A stretch of 49,008 nt of DNA from positions 1 through 49,008 of the forward strand of contig JBCCEV010000004.1 in NCBI GenBank assembly GCA_039030125.1. Reading direction: 5' to 3'. The notes under the pieces are model-generated. The model made no database searches, was not told where the DNA came from, and was given only the letters and a program-made list of their open reading frames with translations. A program made the translations under genes and the position numbers. The DNA is from JBCCEV01 sp039030125. GTDB taxonomy: Bacteria > Pseudomonadota > Gammaproteobacteria > Ga0077536. Shown here piece after piece: positions 34,790 through 43,790 of this stretch (its first letter is position 1; every line of letters begins with the position of its first letter).

Positions 34790-36133
34790 TCAGCTTGTCA
34801 GTATGCGCTCTAAATTTGTGTAGTCCTCGTCGATTTTAGTGTCAGACGCTTTCAACTCCGCGATCTTCCGACAAGCATGGATCACGGTTGTGTGGTCGCG
34901 CCCTCCGAAGGCGTCGCCGATCTCGGGCAGGGAGTGGTTGGTCAGTTCCTTCGATAAGGCCATCGCGACTTGTCGAGGCCGGGCAATCGAACGGCTTCGC
35001 CGTTTCGAGAGCAGGTCTGCAACTCTAATTTGGTAGTACTCGGCGACGGTCTTTTGAATGTTGTCGATGGAAATTAGACGGTCCTGCAGGGCCAGGAGAT
35101 CGCGCAGCGCCTCCTTCGCAAACTCGATTGTGATCGCTCGTCCCGTGAAATGAGAATTCGCCACCACTCGATGCAGTGCACCTTCGAGTTCTCTTACGTT
35201 TGAGCGGAATCGTTTGGCGATAAAAAACGCAGCCTCATCCGGCAATGCAATCTGGGCGCTTTGCGCCTTGCTTTTCAATATCGCCACGCGCGTTTCAAGC
35301 TCGGGCGGCTCAATGGCGACTGTCAGACCCCAGCCAAATCGGGATTTCAGACGCTCTTCCACGCCGGAAACCTCTTTCGGATAACGATCGCAGGTTAAAA
35401 CGATTTGTTGCTGGCCCTCAAGTAACGCATTGAAAGTATGGAAGAATTCCTCCTGGGAACGTTCCTTGCCCGCGAAAAATTGGATATCGTCGATAAGCAG
35501 CGCGTTGACAGAGCGGTAGAAGCGTTTGAATTCGTTGATGGCGTTGTGCTGCAGCGCACGAACCATGTCGGCGACGAACCGCTCGGAATGTAGGTAGACG
35601 ACCTTAGCTTCAGGGTTATCCGCCAAGATGGTGTTTCCCACCGCGTGCATAAGGTGAGTCTTGCCTAAACCCACGCCCCCGCAAATAAACAGCGGATTGT
35701 AAGCTTTCCCAGTATTTTCAGCGACTTGAAGCGATGCGGCGCGAGCAAGCTGATTCGACTTACCGGCCACGAATGAGTTGAAGGTGAAATCAGCTTTCAG
35801 CCCATGTTGCGCAGCATAGCGGCTCTTGGTCGGTTGTCTGGCGGTTTTGGCGCGCTCGACACCGGCCGGCGGCGATGGCGCTGTTTCTTGCTGGCTGCCG
35901 ACCGACAGGCCGACTTTGACGTTTTGCGGACTCGAAGCCGCTGAGGCGAGTTCCTCGATGCGGCCGCCATATTTATCGCGGACCCAATCCAACACAAACC
36001 GATTGGGCGCGAGGAGTTCGATCGAAGAGCCGTTCTCGACAACCTGCAAAGGGCGGATCCACGTGTTGTATTGTTGTGGCGGCAGTTCACGTTCAAGCTG
36101 CTCCAAGCAAACGCGCCAAACCGAACTGCTCAC
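34790..36133 (-). CDS. dnaA: Chromosomal replication initiator DnaA
   Basis: DnaA binds origin boxes and opens DNA for replication. The 447-residue protein has an N-terminal domain beginning VSSSVWRVCLEQLERELP, Walker A GGVGLGKT (152-159), Walker B LLIDDIQF, and the signature GGRDHTTVIHACRKI. I choose the GTG at 36133 because it matches the usual MSxxxW start and AAGGA lies before it; a TTG at 36163 gives ten more residues. Confidence 0.96.
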   Translation of the reverse strand: MSSSVWRVCLEQLERELPPQQYNTWIRPLQVVENGSSIELLAPNRFVLDWVRDKYGGRIEELASAASSPQNVKVGLSVGSQQETAPSPPAGVERAKTARQPTKSRYAAQHGLKADFTFNSFVAGKSNQLARAASLQVAENTGKAYNPLFICGGVGLGKTHLMHAVGNTILADNPEAKVVYLHSERFVADMVRALQHNAINEFKRFYRSVNALLIDDIQFFAGKERSQEEFFHTFNALLEGQQQIVLTCDRYPKEVSGVEERLKSRFGWGLTVAIEPPELETRVAILKSKAQSAQIALPDEAAFFIAKRFRSNVRELEGALHRVVANSHFTGRAITIEFAKEALRDLLALQDRLISIDNIQKTVAEYYQIRVADLLSKRRSRSIARPRQVAMALSKELTNHSLPEIGDAFGGRDHTTVIHACRKIAELKASDTKIDEDYTNLERILTS

Positions 36134-36195
36134 CGGATCCTTACTCCCCCAGGACGTCGTCAAATAGCGCGCCAGCGTAACGCTTTTGATCGCAC

Positions 36196-36204
36196 TTATC
36201 CACA
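36196..36204 (+). promoter_or_regulatory. DnaA box upstream of dnaA
   Basis: TTATCCACA, a perfect DnaA box, lies 63 bases before the dnaA start in the dnaA-rpmH gap. It may autoregulate dnaA or be part of the origin. Confidence 0.75.
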
Positions 36205-36225
36205 GTCTCGAACGAGACGGCTGGC

Positions 36226-36255
36226 TTGACTTACAAGTCGTCGATCACGTAGTAT
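36226..36255 (+). promoter_or_regulatory. Probable promoter of rpmH
   Basis: TTGACT at 36226-36231 and TAGTAT at 36250-36255 are 18 bases apart, a good sigma-70 match, with the rpmH start 70 bases downstream. Confidence 0.6.
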
Positions 36256-36325
36256 CGCGCGCCGCTGCCCCGCCCATTTGTCATTGATTTATTTACTGAT
36301 TTTCTAATTCATCAGGCGCATCAAT

Positions 36326-36463
36326 ATGAAACGCACTTTCCAACCCGGCCGCCTAAAACGTGCCCGCAAGCATGGTTTTAGAGCACGTATGAAGACCAAA
36401 GCGGGACGGCGAGTTTTGAAAGCCCGACGAGCGAAGGGCCGCGCAGTTCTGGCAGCGAACTGA
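36326..36463 (+). CDS. rpmH: 50S ribosomal protein L34
   Basis: A 45-residue, highly basic protein starting MKRTFQPGRLKRARKHGFRA, a typical L34. It opens the rpmH-rnpA-yidC-mnmE operon. Its stop TGA overlaps a CTG that is probably the rnpA start. Confidence 0.97.
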   Translation: MKRTFQPGRLKRARKHGFRARMKTKAGRRVLKARRAKGRAVLAAN

Positions 36464-36795
36464 GGTCCCATTCCTACACCCGCGCGGAGCGCTTAACCGA
36501 GGGCGGCGACTTTAAGCGCTTGCTGAGGAACGCGCGCCGGCGATCTAACCAAACTTTCACCGTTTGCGTTGCGGAAAACCCGAACGGAAACGCACGGCTA
36601 GGTTTAGCGATAGGACGTCGAGCAAGCCCTCGCGCTGTAGACAGAAATAAGATCAAACGTATCGTTCGAGAGTACTTTAGGATCAATAAGACGCAACTCA
36701 CCGGCTACGACGTACTCGTCCTGGCGCAACCCGCGATTGGTCGCCAATCGCCTGCCTTGCTCCGCGCGCGGCTGCACGAACTTCTCAAGACCTAG
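36460..36795 (+). CDS. rnpA: Ribonuclease P protein component, probable CTG start
   Basis: RnpA is the protein subunit of RNase P, which trims the 5' ends of tRNAs. The frame contains ERLTEGGDFKRLLRNARRR, then the RNase P signature DRNKIKRIVRE. No ATG, GTG or TTG lies upstream of the conserved N-terminus; the only such codon, TTG at 36520, would remove the first helix. The CTG at 36460 overlaps the rpmH stop (CTGA) and gives 111 residues, the usual length. This start is inferred. Confidence 0.88.
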   Translation: MRSHSYTRAERLTEGGDFKRLLRNARRRSNQTFTVCVAENPNGNARLGLAIGRRASPRAVDRNKIKRIVREYFRINKTQLTGYDVLVLAQPAIGRQSPALLRARLHELLKT

Positions 36796-36822
36796 CAAAG
36801 CAGTTTTACCTAAGCAGAGATC

Positions 36823-38478
36823 ATGGATAACACTCGGCTCCTCTTGTCCATTGCGCTGGTGTTCATCGCACTATTGCTGTGGGAAAACTGGCAGGCCGAT
36901 TACGCTCGGCCTGTTCCTGCGGCCCCTGCGCAAGTGGAACAAGACGCACCTGCTTCCACCAAGGCAACGGTGCCGGTTGCCAGCGATGACACCCTCCCAG
37001 CGCTTACCGCTACCCCGCCGCCCGCGTCGCCGGCGGCACAACCGCAAACATCACCCGACGATTTTAGCGCCACACAAGTCGTAGAAGTCACCACTGATGT
37101 GTTCAACGTGGAAATTGATCTTCGTGGTGGCGGTTTGAAGGCCGTTGCATTAACGCAATACCCGGTCAGTAATGAGCAGGCGCAATTACCGACCTGGTTA
37201 CTGCGAGTGAACGAAGATTTCATTTTCGTTAATCAAGGCGGACTAATCAGCGAAACAGAGGCGCCAACGCATTTACAAAACTATCAAGCAAAGGCCGCCG
37301 AATATTTTCTTGACGCTGAGATGCTCGAAGTCCCACTGACATGGCGCAGTCCCAGCGGTTTGTCAGTCACAAAAACACTACGCTTCAAACGCGGTTCCTA
37401 TGAAATTCAGGTGAGCTACCAAATTGAGAACGGGACGGCCGCACCGTGGCAGGGCTTCCATTACGAGCAATTTAAAAAAACACACGAGTCTTCCCGTCAG
37501 GGCATGGTCTACACCTTCAACGGAGCAGTCCTTTCAGTACCGGACAAACCATTCGAGAAGTTTGATTACGACGATCTTCAAGAGGAGCCACTCAACGTCA
37601 GCGCCAGCGGCGGGTGGGTTGGCGTCATGCAGCACTATTTTGTTAGTGCGCTCGTGCCCCCTTACGCGGCGCCGGTCGCCTACCGCTCGGATACTTTCAA
37701 CGATGAACGTTACTTAGTTGGGTTTACGAGTGCAGAAATAATGCTCCAACCGGGCGAGTCGGCAACAGCACAAACCACGATCTACGTCGGCCCCAAGCGC
37801 CACGATATTCTGCCGGCGGTCGCTCCGGGATTAGACCTCACCGTTGATTACGGGTTTCTTTGGTTCATCGCGAAACCGCTATTTATAGCGCTCGCGTGGC
37901 TGCGAGAGCTGTCAGGAAACTGGGGCTGGGCGATTGTGATACTCACCTTGATCATTAAACTTTTCTTCTACCCGCTGTCGGCCGCAGGGTACCGATCGAT
38001 GGCTCATATGCGGCGGGTACAGCCACGCCTGCTCGCCATACGTGACCGTTATAAAGACGATAAAACGCGCCTCAACCAGGCGATGATGGATCTGTACAAA
38101 GAGGAAAAAATTAATCCGCTGGGCGGCTGCTTACCTATCCTGATTCAAATTCCAGTATTTATTGCTCTTTACTGGGTGTTGCTAGAAAGCGTTGAGATCC
38201 GACAGGCACCGTTTGTACTGTGGATCGACGATCTCTCCGAAAAAGATCCTCTGTTCGTATTGCCCTTGTTGATGGGAGTTTCAATGTGGGTCCAGCAGAA
38301 ACTCAATCCGGCACCCATGGACCCTGTTCAGCAAAAAGTAATGCAGCTTTTGCCTTGGGTTTTCACCGTATTTTTCGCCTTCTTTCCCTCCGGTCTGGTG
38401 CTGTACTGGGTCATCAACAACGTATTGTCGATTGCCCAGCAGTGGCGCATTACGCAGGTCATCGAACGCACCTCTTGA
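36823..38478 (+). CDS. yidC: Membrane protein insertase YidC
   Basis: YidC inserts and folds inner-membrane proteins. The 551-residue protein has a first helix (about 5-20), a large periplasmic domain typical of gammaproteobacteria and five C-terminal helices with NPLGGCLPILIQIPVF. It follows rnpA by 27 bases; the small yidD gene usually between them is absent. Confidence 0.97.
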   Translation: MDNTRLLLSIALVFIALLLWENWQADYARPVPAAPAQVEQDAPASTKATVPVASDDTLPALTATPPPASPAAQPQTSPDDFSATQVVEVTTDVFNVEIDLRGGGLKAVALTQYPVSNEQAQLPTWLLRVNEDFIFVNQGGLISETEAPTHLQNYQAKAAEYFLDAEMLEVPLTWRSPSGLSVTKTLRFKRGSYEIQVSYQIENGTAAPWQGFHYEQFKKTHESSRQGMVYTFNGAVLSVPDKPFEKFDYDDLQEEPLNVSASGGWVGVMQHYFVSALVPPYAAPVAYRSDTFNDERYLVGFTSAEIMLQPGESATAQTTIYVGPKRHDILPAVAPGLDLTVDYGFLWFIAKPLFIALAWLRELSGNWGWAIVILTLIIKLFFYPLSAAGYRSMAHMRRVQPRLLAIRDRYKDDKTRLNQAMMDLYKEEKINPLGGCLPILIQIPVFIALYWVLLESVEIRQAPFVLWIDDLSEKDPLFVLPLLMGVSMWVQQKLNPAPMDPVQQKVMQLLPWVFTVFFAFFPSGLVLYWVINNVLSIAQQWRITQVIERTS

Positions 38479-38558
38479 GCATTCCCGGCGTTGTTTCCTC
38501 ACGCCTGCAAATGTGAATTAATCTCGCTTTACATCAGCGCTTCGTTGATTATTTCACG

Positions 38559-39914
38559 ATGACCAATTTTGACGATGACACCATCGTGGCTATCGCCAGC
38601 GGCACGGCTAGCGCGGCGATCGGCGTCATTAGAGTGTCAGGCGCACAGGTCAAACCGCTAATCTCAAAGGTATTGGGCCGCGAACTTAAGCCACGCTACG
38701 CAACGTATACCGATCTTCGCGATCTGCACGGTGAAGTATTGGATGAAGTCATTGCGATATTTTTCCCAGCGCCTAACTCGGCGACGGGCGAGGATCTACT
38801 CGAGATCCACGGTCACGGCAGTCCCCTCATTCTTAGTGGGATCGTCGATGTACTGGTTAACGCCGGCGCGCGCCATGCGCAGCCGGGCGAATTCACCAAA
38901 CGCGCATTTCTCAATGGCAAACTCGATCTAATTCAGGCTGAGGCAGTCGCCGATCTGATCGCGACGAACAATCGCCGCGCGTCGCGAGCGGCACTGAGAA
39001 GCATCAAGGGTGAATTTTCTGATCGAATCAATGCTCTTGTCGCCGCTATTACACAACGGCGCGTGTGGTTGGAGTCCGCGATTGATTTTAGCGACGATGT
39101 GGAAATCGCCGACATCAGTGGTGGCACGAAAGGGTTTTTAGATCAGCTCCACGATGATCTGCACACTTTAAAATCACAGTGTGTCGCTCGCGATCTCCTC
39201 GATGATGGTTTGCGAGTGGCGCTCGCTGGTGAACCCAACGTCGGTAAATCCACGGTGCTCAATGCTTTGGTTGGCAATGAGCGCGCAATCGTAACGCCGC
39301 ACGCCGGCACCACGCGCGACCTTGTCACGGCCGACCGATTAATCGCCGGCTTGGCGGTTCGCATTACAGACACCGCTGGACTTAGAGAGAGCACCGATGA
39401 GATTGAACAAGAAGGGATCCGCAGGAGCCGTCAGAGCGTCGAAGCCGCGGACCTAATGGTCTGGATAACGGCGGTAGCCGATGCCGAGTATGCAGCGAGG
39501 GAACTTGCCGCCCACGATGTTGAGGGTGAACATCGCGCGACAGTCATTGTGCATAACAAAATTGATCTTCACGGTCTCGCCCCCAAACGCGAAGAGATTT
39601 CAGAAACGCCACATGTCTACATCAGTGCATTGCACGGCGAGGGTATAGATTTGTTAACCGCGGAAATCGCTAAGCACCATCGGGTGGGCGCCGCTGAGGA
39701 AGGCGAGTTCCTGGCCCGCCAACGCCACCTCGCGGCGCTTGATAAGGCGAGCGATGAACTTCACCGTTTATCTTTCGAATTACCTGTTTCTCAGCCGGAG
39801 CTTGTCGCAGAATCCTTGCGCTATGTGTCGAGCATCTTGGAAGAAATCACCGGCGTGATTAGTAGCGAAGATCTTTTAGGCGAGATTTTTGCAACGTTCT
39901 GTATTGGAAAATAG
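38559..39914 (+). CDS. mnmE: tRNA modification GTPase MnmE
   Basis: MnmE, with MnmG, modifies the wobble uridine of certain tRNAs. The 451-residue protein has the N-terminal TDDTIVAIASGTASAAIGVI-like domain, G1 GEPNVGKST near 224-232, DTAGL and the C-terminal FCIGK with the essential Cys. mnmG does not follow; a glycosyltransferase gene does. Confidence 0.97.
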   Translation: MTNFDDDTIVAIASGTASAAIGVIRVSGAQVKPLISKVLGRELKPRYATYTDLRDLHGEVLDEVIAIFFPAPNSATGEDLLEIHGHGSPLILSGIVDVLVNAGARHAQPGEFTKRAFLNGKLDLIQAEAVADLIATNNRRASRAALRSIKGEFSDRINALVAAITQRRVWLESAIDFSDDVEIADISGGTKGFLDQLHDDLHTLKSQCVARDLLDDGLRVALAGEPNVGKSTVLNALVGNERAIVTPHAGTTRDLVTADRLIAGLAVRITDTAGLRESTDEIEQEGIRRSRQSVEAADLMVWITAVADAEYAARELAAHDVEGEHRATVIVHNKIDLHGLAPKREEISETPHVYISALHGEGIDLLTAEIAKHHRVGAAEEGEFLARQRHLAALDKASDELHRLSFELPVSQPELVAESLRYVSSILEEITGVISSEDLLGEIFATFCIGK

Positions 39915-39930
39915 CGCCGGCCTGTCGTTG

Positions 39931-40875
39931 ATGAACAGTGCACCCTTTCTATTCGACGCAGCACCTGAGAACGCTTCGCAGCACCGGAGTTTAGTCGTCA
40001 CCTTAAGCAATATCGGCGATGTGATCTTAACGACCCCCGTACTCGAATCCATATCGGCACGGGAACCTCTATCGACGATCGATATCCTTGGCGACAGACG
40101 GTCGCTGGAGGTGCTCACAGGTCTTGAGTATCGCGGCGATTTATTCGTGAAGGATAAAGCGGCGACAACCTTATCGCAGCTCAAGCTGATCGGTGAATTA
40201 CGAAGACGCCGTTATCGCTACATTGTCGATCTGCGCACACCGTTGTTGCCGTACTTCCTGCGCGCTGACACTAGAGTCGCGAAGCGTGTCCGTGAGGCCC
40301 GAGGCCCGCACGCGGTGGAGTCGCATTTCGCCGCACTTGACGAGTTGTTCGGCCGCGATACTGCCATCCCACCGTGTCGGGTTGCGCCGCGCGTTCAAGA
40401 TCAACAAGAGGCGATGCGGCTTGCACCTATTGATGGCTTACGAGTCGTGTTGGCGCCGGGTGGCAATTGGCCCGGCAAGCTTTGGCCCGCCGCGCATTAC
40501 CGCTCGTTGGTGGCAGAGCTTCGGTCAAGGGCCCAACAGATCATCTTGCTGGGCAGTCAGGCCGATCAAGTCATTAGTGCCGAGGTCGCAAGTGGCGCTG
40601 CCGACATTCTCGACCTTTGTGGTCAAACCGGTTTGTTAACGGCGGCAGCGATTTTGAGCCATGCGAGCCTTTTCATTGGCAACGACAGCGGGCTGGGACA
40701 TCTCGCGGCGGCCGTCGGCGTACCGACCCTCACTTTATTCGGTCCCGGGGAGCCGCATCGTTATCGGCCGTGGAACCCGCATGGGGTCGTGCTGAACGCG
40801 CCCGGCGAGCGGCTTGAAGATCTTGAAGTTCAGGCGGTGATGGCGACGATAATCGAATTACTCGCTCGCACGTAA
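39931..40875 (+). CDS. Family 9 glycosyltransferase (heptosyltransferase-like)
   Basis: A 314-residue GT9 enzyme with the N-terminal NIGDVILTTP motif, LAPGGNWPGKLWP in the middle, and GNDSGLGHLAAAVGVPTLTLFGPGEP. Heptosyltransferases of this type add heptose to LPS inner core, but the sugar cannot be read here. The ATG at 39931 is used; a TTG at 39889 would overlap mnmE. The 3' end overlaps the next, convergent GT9 gene by 18 nt. Confidence 0.86.
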   Translation: MNSAPFLFDAAPENASQHRSLVVTLSNIGDVILTTPVLESISAREPLSTIDILGDRRSLEVLTGLEYRGDLFVKDKAATTLSQLKLIGELRRRRYRYIVDLRTPLLPYFLRADTRVAKRVREARGPHAVESHFAALDELFGRDTAIPPCRVAPRVQDQQEAMRLAPIDGLRVVLAPGGNWPGKLWPAAHYRSLVAELRSRAQQIILLGSQADQVISAEVASGAADILDLCGQTGLLTAAAILSHASLFIGNDSGLGHLAAAVGVPTLTLFGPGEPHRYRPWNPHGVVLNAPGERLEDLEVQAVMATIIELLART

Positions 40876-41820
40876 GTTCGAAAGACGCCGCTCGATGAAG
40901 GCATGAACGGTAGCAACGTCGAGCGCCGCCAAGTCAACCACCTCAGCACGGACGTCTCGCCCCAGCAGTGTGCCTGCATCGATCACCTGGTCGCGTTGGC
41001 CAAGGGCGTGATTGCGCCGCCAGTCGGAGGGCCCAAAAATTCCGAATACCGGCGTCGTGCTGGCGCTCAAAGCATGCATCGGTGCCGAATCATTGGTTAC
41101 CGCGAAGCGGACGTGTCGTCCCAACTCGGCGACCTCGGCGATGGAAAACTCTGCGGTTGCATCGATGCCGCACCCGCTACTCAACTCGGCGTTTATAGCC
41201 GCGTCTTCCGGCCCACCGACATAGACGACGGTATAGCCCTGCTCGACGCACAGCCCGGCGAGTTCGCGGAAATAAGGCCAACACTTCTCCGGGCGGGAGG
41301 CGCTCGCGCCAGCGTGGAAGACCACAACGCGCTGACCTTCAAGACCGTGCTTACCAAACCATTGTGCAACCCGCGCCCGCGTTTGCCCGGTGGCGGTCAG
41401 TACCGGGCGCGACGGGATGTCGTTGATCCCCGCAGTGTTCAGGATCTCGCACATCCGCTCGAAAATGTGGGAGTCCCCCGACCACCGGCTAGCGGGATGA
41501 TGAGTGTAGGGAAACCGCGGATGATTGCCTACGCGCTCACGGGCGCTCGCTAAAGCACATAGGATCGACGTTCGATCATTGCCCTGTAAGTCATAAATGC
41601 GATCGCAGCGAAGTGATCGCAGATAACGAATGATTGCCCACATTTGGGTGCGATCGAAACTCGCGACAGCGCAATCAAACGCAGAGAAGATTTCTCGGTA
41701 GGAAGGACTGGTGATCACAAAGTGTTCATCACCATGGTGGAATCGCTTGATGGCATCGAGCAGCGCGGTTGACATAATGACGTCCCCTAGCGCCCCGAAT
41801 TTCATTGTCAGGATCCGCAT
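40858..41820 (-). CDS. Family 9 glycosyltransferase (heptosyltransferase-like)
   Basis: A 320-residue GT9 enzyme: ALGDVIMSTALLDAIK near the N-terminus, VFHAGASASRPEKCWP and TNDSAPMHALSASTTPVFGIFGPSDWRR downstream. It is clearly different in sequence from the adjacent GT9 but of the same fold. Likely involved in LPS core or a related glycan. It is convergent with the other GT9 and divergent from the sulfotransferase-like gene. Confidence 0.86.
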   Translation of the reverse strand: MRILTMKFGALGDVIMSTALLDAIKRFHHGDEHFVITSPSYREIFSAFDCAVASFDRTQMWAIIRYLRSLRCDRIYDLQGNDRTSILCALASARERVGNHPRFPYTHHPASRWSGDSHIFERMCEILNTAGINDIPSRPVLTATGQTRARVAQWFGKHGLEGQRVVVFHAGASASRPEKCWPYFRELAGLCVEQGYTVVYVGGPEDAAINAELSSGCGIDATAEFSIAEVAELGRHVRFAVTNDSAPMHALSASTTPVFGIFGPSDWRRNHALGQRDQVIDAGTLLGRDVRAEVVDLAALDVATVHAFIERRLSNLRASE

Positions 41821-41865
41821 TTACGCGTTCACCGAATTCCGTTGACGTCGTATGACAAGCGCGGC

Positions 41866-42702
41866 ATGTTAACGCTCCGCATGACGCCAAGCCATTTTCA
41901 CACCGTTGCACTACTCCGCCGTTGCGGGAATTTTGCCCTACTTAGGAATCGTCATGCCGACGGTTACATTGTCAGCATGCACCAAGCCGGAACGCATTGG
42001 CTTAAGTTCATGTTGGCGAATGCTTTGGCCGAACACTACGCATTACCGCCGCCCAGCTATAATCATGCAAACGACATCATCGGCGGCCCAAAAGATACGG
42101 TGAGCTACCGCCACATCCCCCGGATCTTGAGCTCGCACTCGCTACCCCACCCGCTGCTGCATTACCCGGCCGTCCACAAACAATTTAAATTACCGCGCTA
42201 CGTGTTGTTGGTGCGCGATCTCAGATCGTCTTTGGTTTCCAACTTTGCTAAGTGGCAGGCGAGTTACGGCGTTGATTTTTCCGTGTATCTGCAGGGTTGT
42301 CCGTTTGGTAAGCGGTTTAACGCAGACATTTGGTGGAATTTTGAGTTCCTTAATGCCTGGTCTGACGTACGCCGCCGGTGTCACACAGAAGTATTGCTAA
42401 TCCGTTATGAGGATCTGCAAAGCGATACGCTCGCGCAAATGCGGCGCGTGGCAGAGCACCTGCGGCTCCCTTTTTCAGATGAGTGCATGATCAATGCCGT
42501 CGGCGCATCGACCAAGGAAGCAATGGCACGCCGCCATGATCCCGCGCGGCCAGAGGGTGAAATCCGGGAATCGGGGCGCCCGGCCGGCTCCTACTTTGAC
42601 CCGTCTGATCGAAATGTCTTCAGCGACCTTTGCGCACGTTTTTTGCGCAATCATTTTGGCTACGATTTCTCGCGCTGGGAATCGCCAGACAATTCCTCAT
42701 AA
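41866..42702 (+). CDS. Sulfotransferase-domain protein
   Basis: A 278-residue protein with the PAPS-binding elements of sulfotransferases: QAGTHWLK (40-47, the 5'-phosphosulfate loop), RDLRSSLVSNF (117-127, the 3'-phosphate motif) and VLLIRYEDLQSD. Placed among glycosyltransferases, it may sulfate a surface glycan, though the acceptor is unknown. The start is uncertain; ATG at 41866 or 41881, or TTG at 41842. Its 3' end overlaps the opposing GT4 gene by 43 nt. Confidence 0.78.
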   Translation: MLTLRMTPSHFHTVALLRRCGNFALLRNRHADGYIVSMHQAGTHWLKFMLANALAEHYALPPPSYNHANDIIGGPKDTVSYRHIPRILSSHSLPHPLLHYPAVHKQFKLPRYVLLVRDLRSSLVSNFAKWQASYGVDFSVYLQGCPFGKRFNADIWWNFEFLNAWSDVRRRCHTEVLLIRYEDLQSDTLAQMRRVAEHLRLPFSDECMINAVGASTKEAMARRHDPARPEGEIRESGRPAGSYFDPSDRNVFSDLCARFLRNHFGYDFSRWESPDNSS

Positions 42703-43790
42703 ACCGCAAGCGTGGCAGCCTGCATCGCTGCGACCGTAAAAGGGTGTGTTGCCGCGGGCGCTGGCGCCTTTTCTATTGCGAGAAGCTTGTCGGTCGCGGC
42801 TTGAACGTTGCCGACTTCAACGAGGCCATAGGGGAAGATGTCGCGCAAGATCTCTCCGGTGCCGCCGTGATCGTAGCCAATCACGGGCGTGCCGAGACTC
42901 AAAGCTTCAATTGTGGTGCGGCCAAAGGCTTCGGGCTCAGCGGTAATTGAGACGGCTGCCGAAGAAATCTTCAAAAGTTCCCGAAGATCGTCTCGCGCGC
43001 CGAGAAAACTCACGGAGTCTTGCAAACCGAGCGCTTCGACTTTGCGATGAAGCTCGTTCTCAAACTCTTTTTTACCCGGATGCGGACCACCCGCTACCAG
43101 CCCGTGTATTGCCGGTTGTTGCTGTCGCGCGAGCGCAATAATTGTCAGAAAGTCTTCGTGACCCTTCCAACGGGTCAGCCGCCCCGGGATCGTGATCAGC
43201 TTTTTTTGCGCAAGCCTTGTGTGCTGCTCTCGCCAGCGCTTCAGCCAGCGCGCAGACGGTTCGAAATCATAGGGGTATAGCCTTCGATCGACACCCCGCG
43301 GGATGACCGTAACTCGCGGGCTGGACTGTGGGTAGTGGCTGTTGATGTAGTCGGCAATGAAATTTGAAATGGCAATCACGCGCTCGCCTGAACACATGAT
43401 CCTGCTATAGCGATTGACGCTGTAGGGACCGTGAACGGTGGTCACCCAGCGGGGCCGTGAAGAGCGTGGCATTTTGCGTAAGGCCAGCCATCCTAGCCAC
43501 GCCGGTAGTCGCGAGCGGGCGTGCACGATATCGACAGCTTCGGTGGCGAACAGAGCGCGTAATTGGGAAACGTAGCGGAGTGAAGAAACCCGTTTCTCGC
43601 CAATCGGCCACGGGACAAGGGTCGCTCCTAAATCCGTAAGCTCGCTGCTTAACCGCCCCGGTTTGGCGACCACGATGGCGTGATGACCGGCGGCGATTAA
43701 AGCCTGTGCGATTTCGATCGTGCCGCGTTCGACGCCGCCCACGTCAAGCTCGGGAAGCAGTTGGACCACCGTGAGTGGTCGCTCCATCAT
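42660..43790 (-). CDS. Family 4 glycosyltransferase
   Basis: A 376-residue GT4/GT-B enzyme. The N-terminus shows LLPELDVGGVERGTIEIAQAL, the C-terminal half AEPEAFGRTTIEALSLGTPVI, the standard nucleotide-sugar site. The ATG at 43790 overlaps the ELM1 gene's TGA (ATGA), so it is probably translated with it. The sugar is not known. Confidence 0.88.
   Translation of the reverse strand: MMERPLTVVQLLPELDVGGVERGTIEIAQALIAAGHHAIVVAKPGRLSSELTDLGATLVPWPIGEKRVSSLRYVSQLRALFATEAVDIVHARSRLPAWLGWLALRKMPRSSRPRWVTTVHGPYSVNRYSRIMCSGERVIAISNFIADYINSHYPQSSPRVTVIPRGVDRRLYPYDFEPSARWLKRWREQHTRLAQKKLITIPGRLTRWKGHEDFLTIIALARQQQPAIHGLVAGGPHPGKKEFENELHRKVEALGLQDSVSFLGARDDLRELLKISSAAVSITAEPEAFGRTTIEALSLGTPVIGYDHGGTGEILRDIFPYGLVEVGNVQAATDKLLAIEKAPAPAATHPFTVAAMQAATLAVYEELSGDSQREKS

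Noticed and set aside
36520..36522. TTG as the start of rnpA
   Set aside because: It would remove the conserved GDFKRLL helix that precedes it in frame, leaving about 91 residues.
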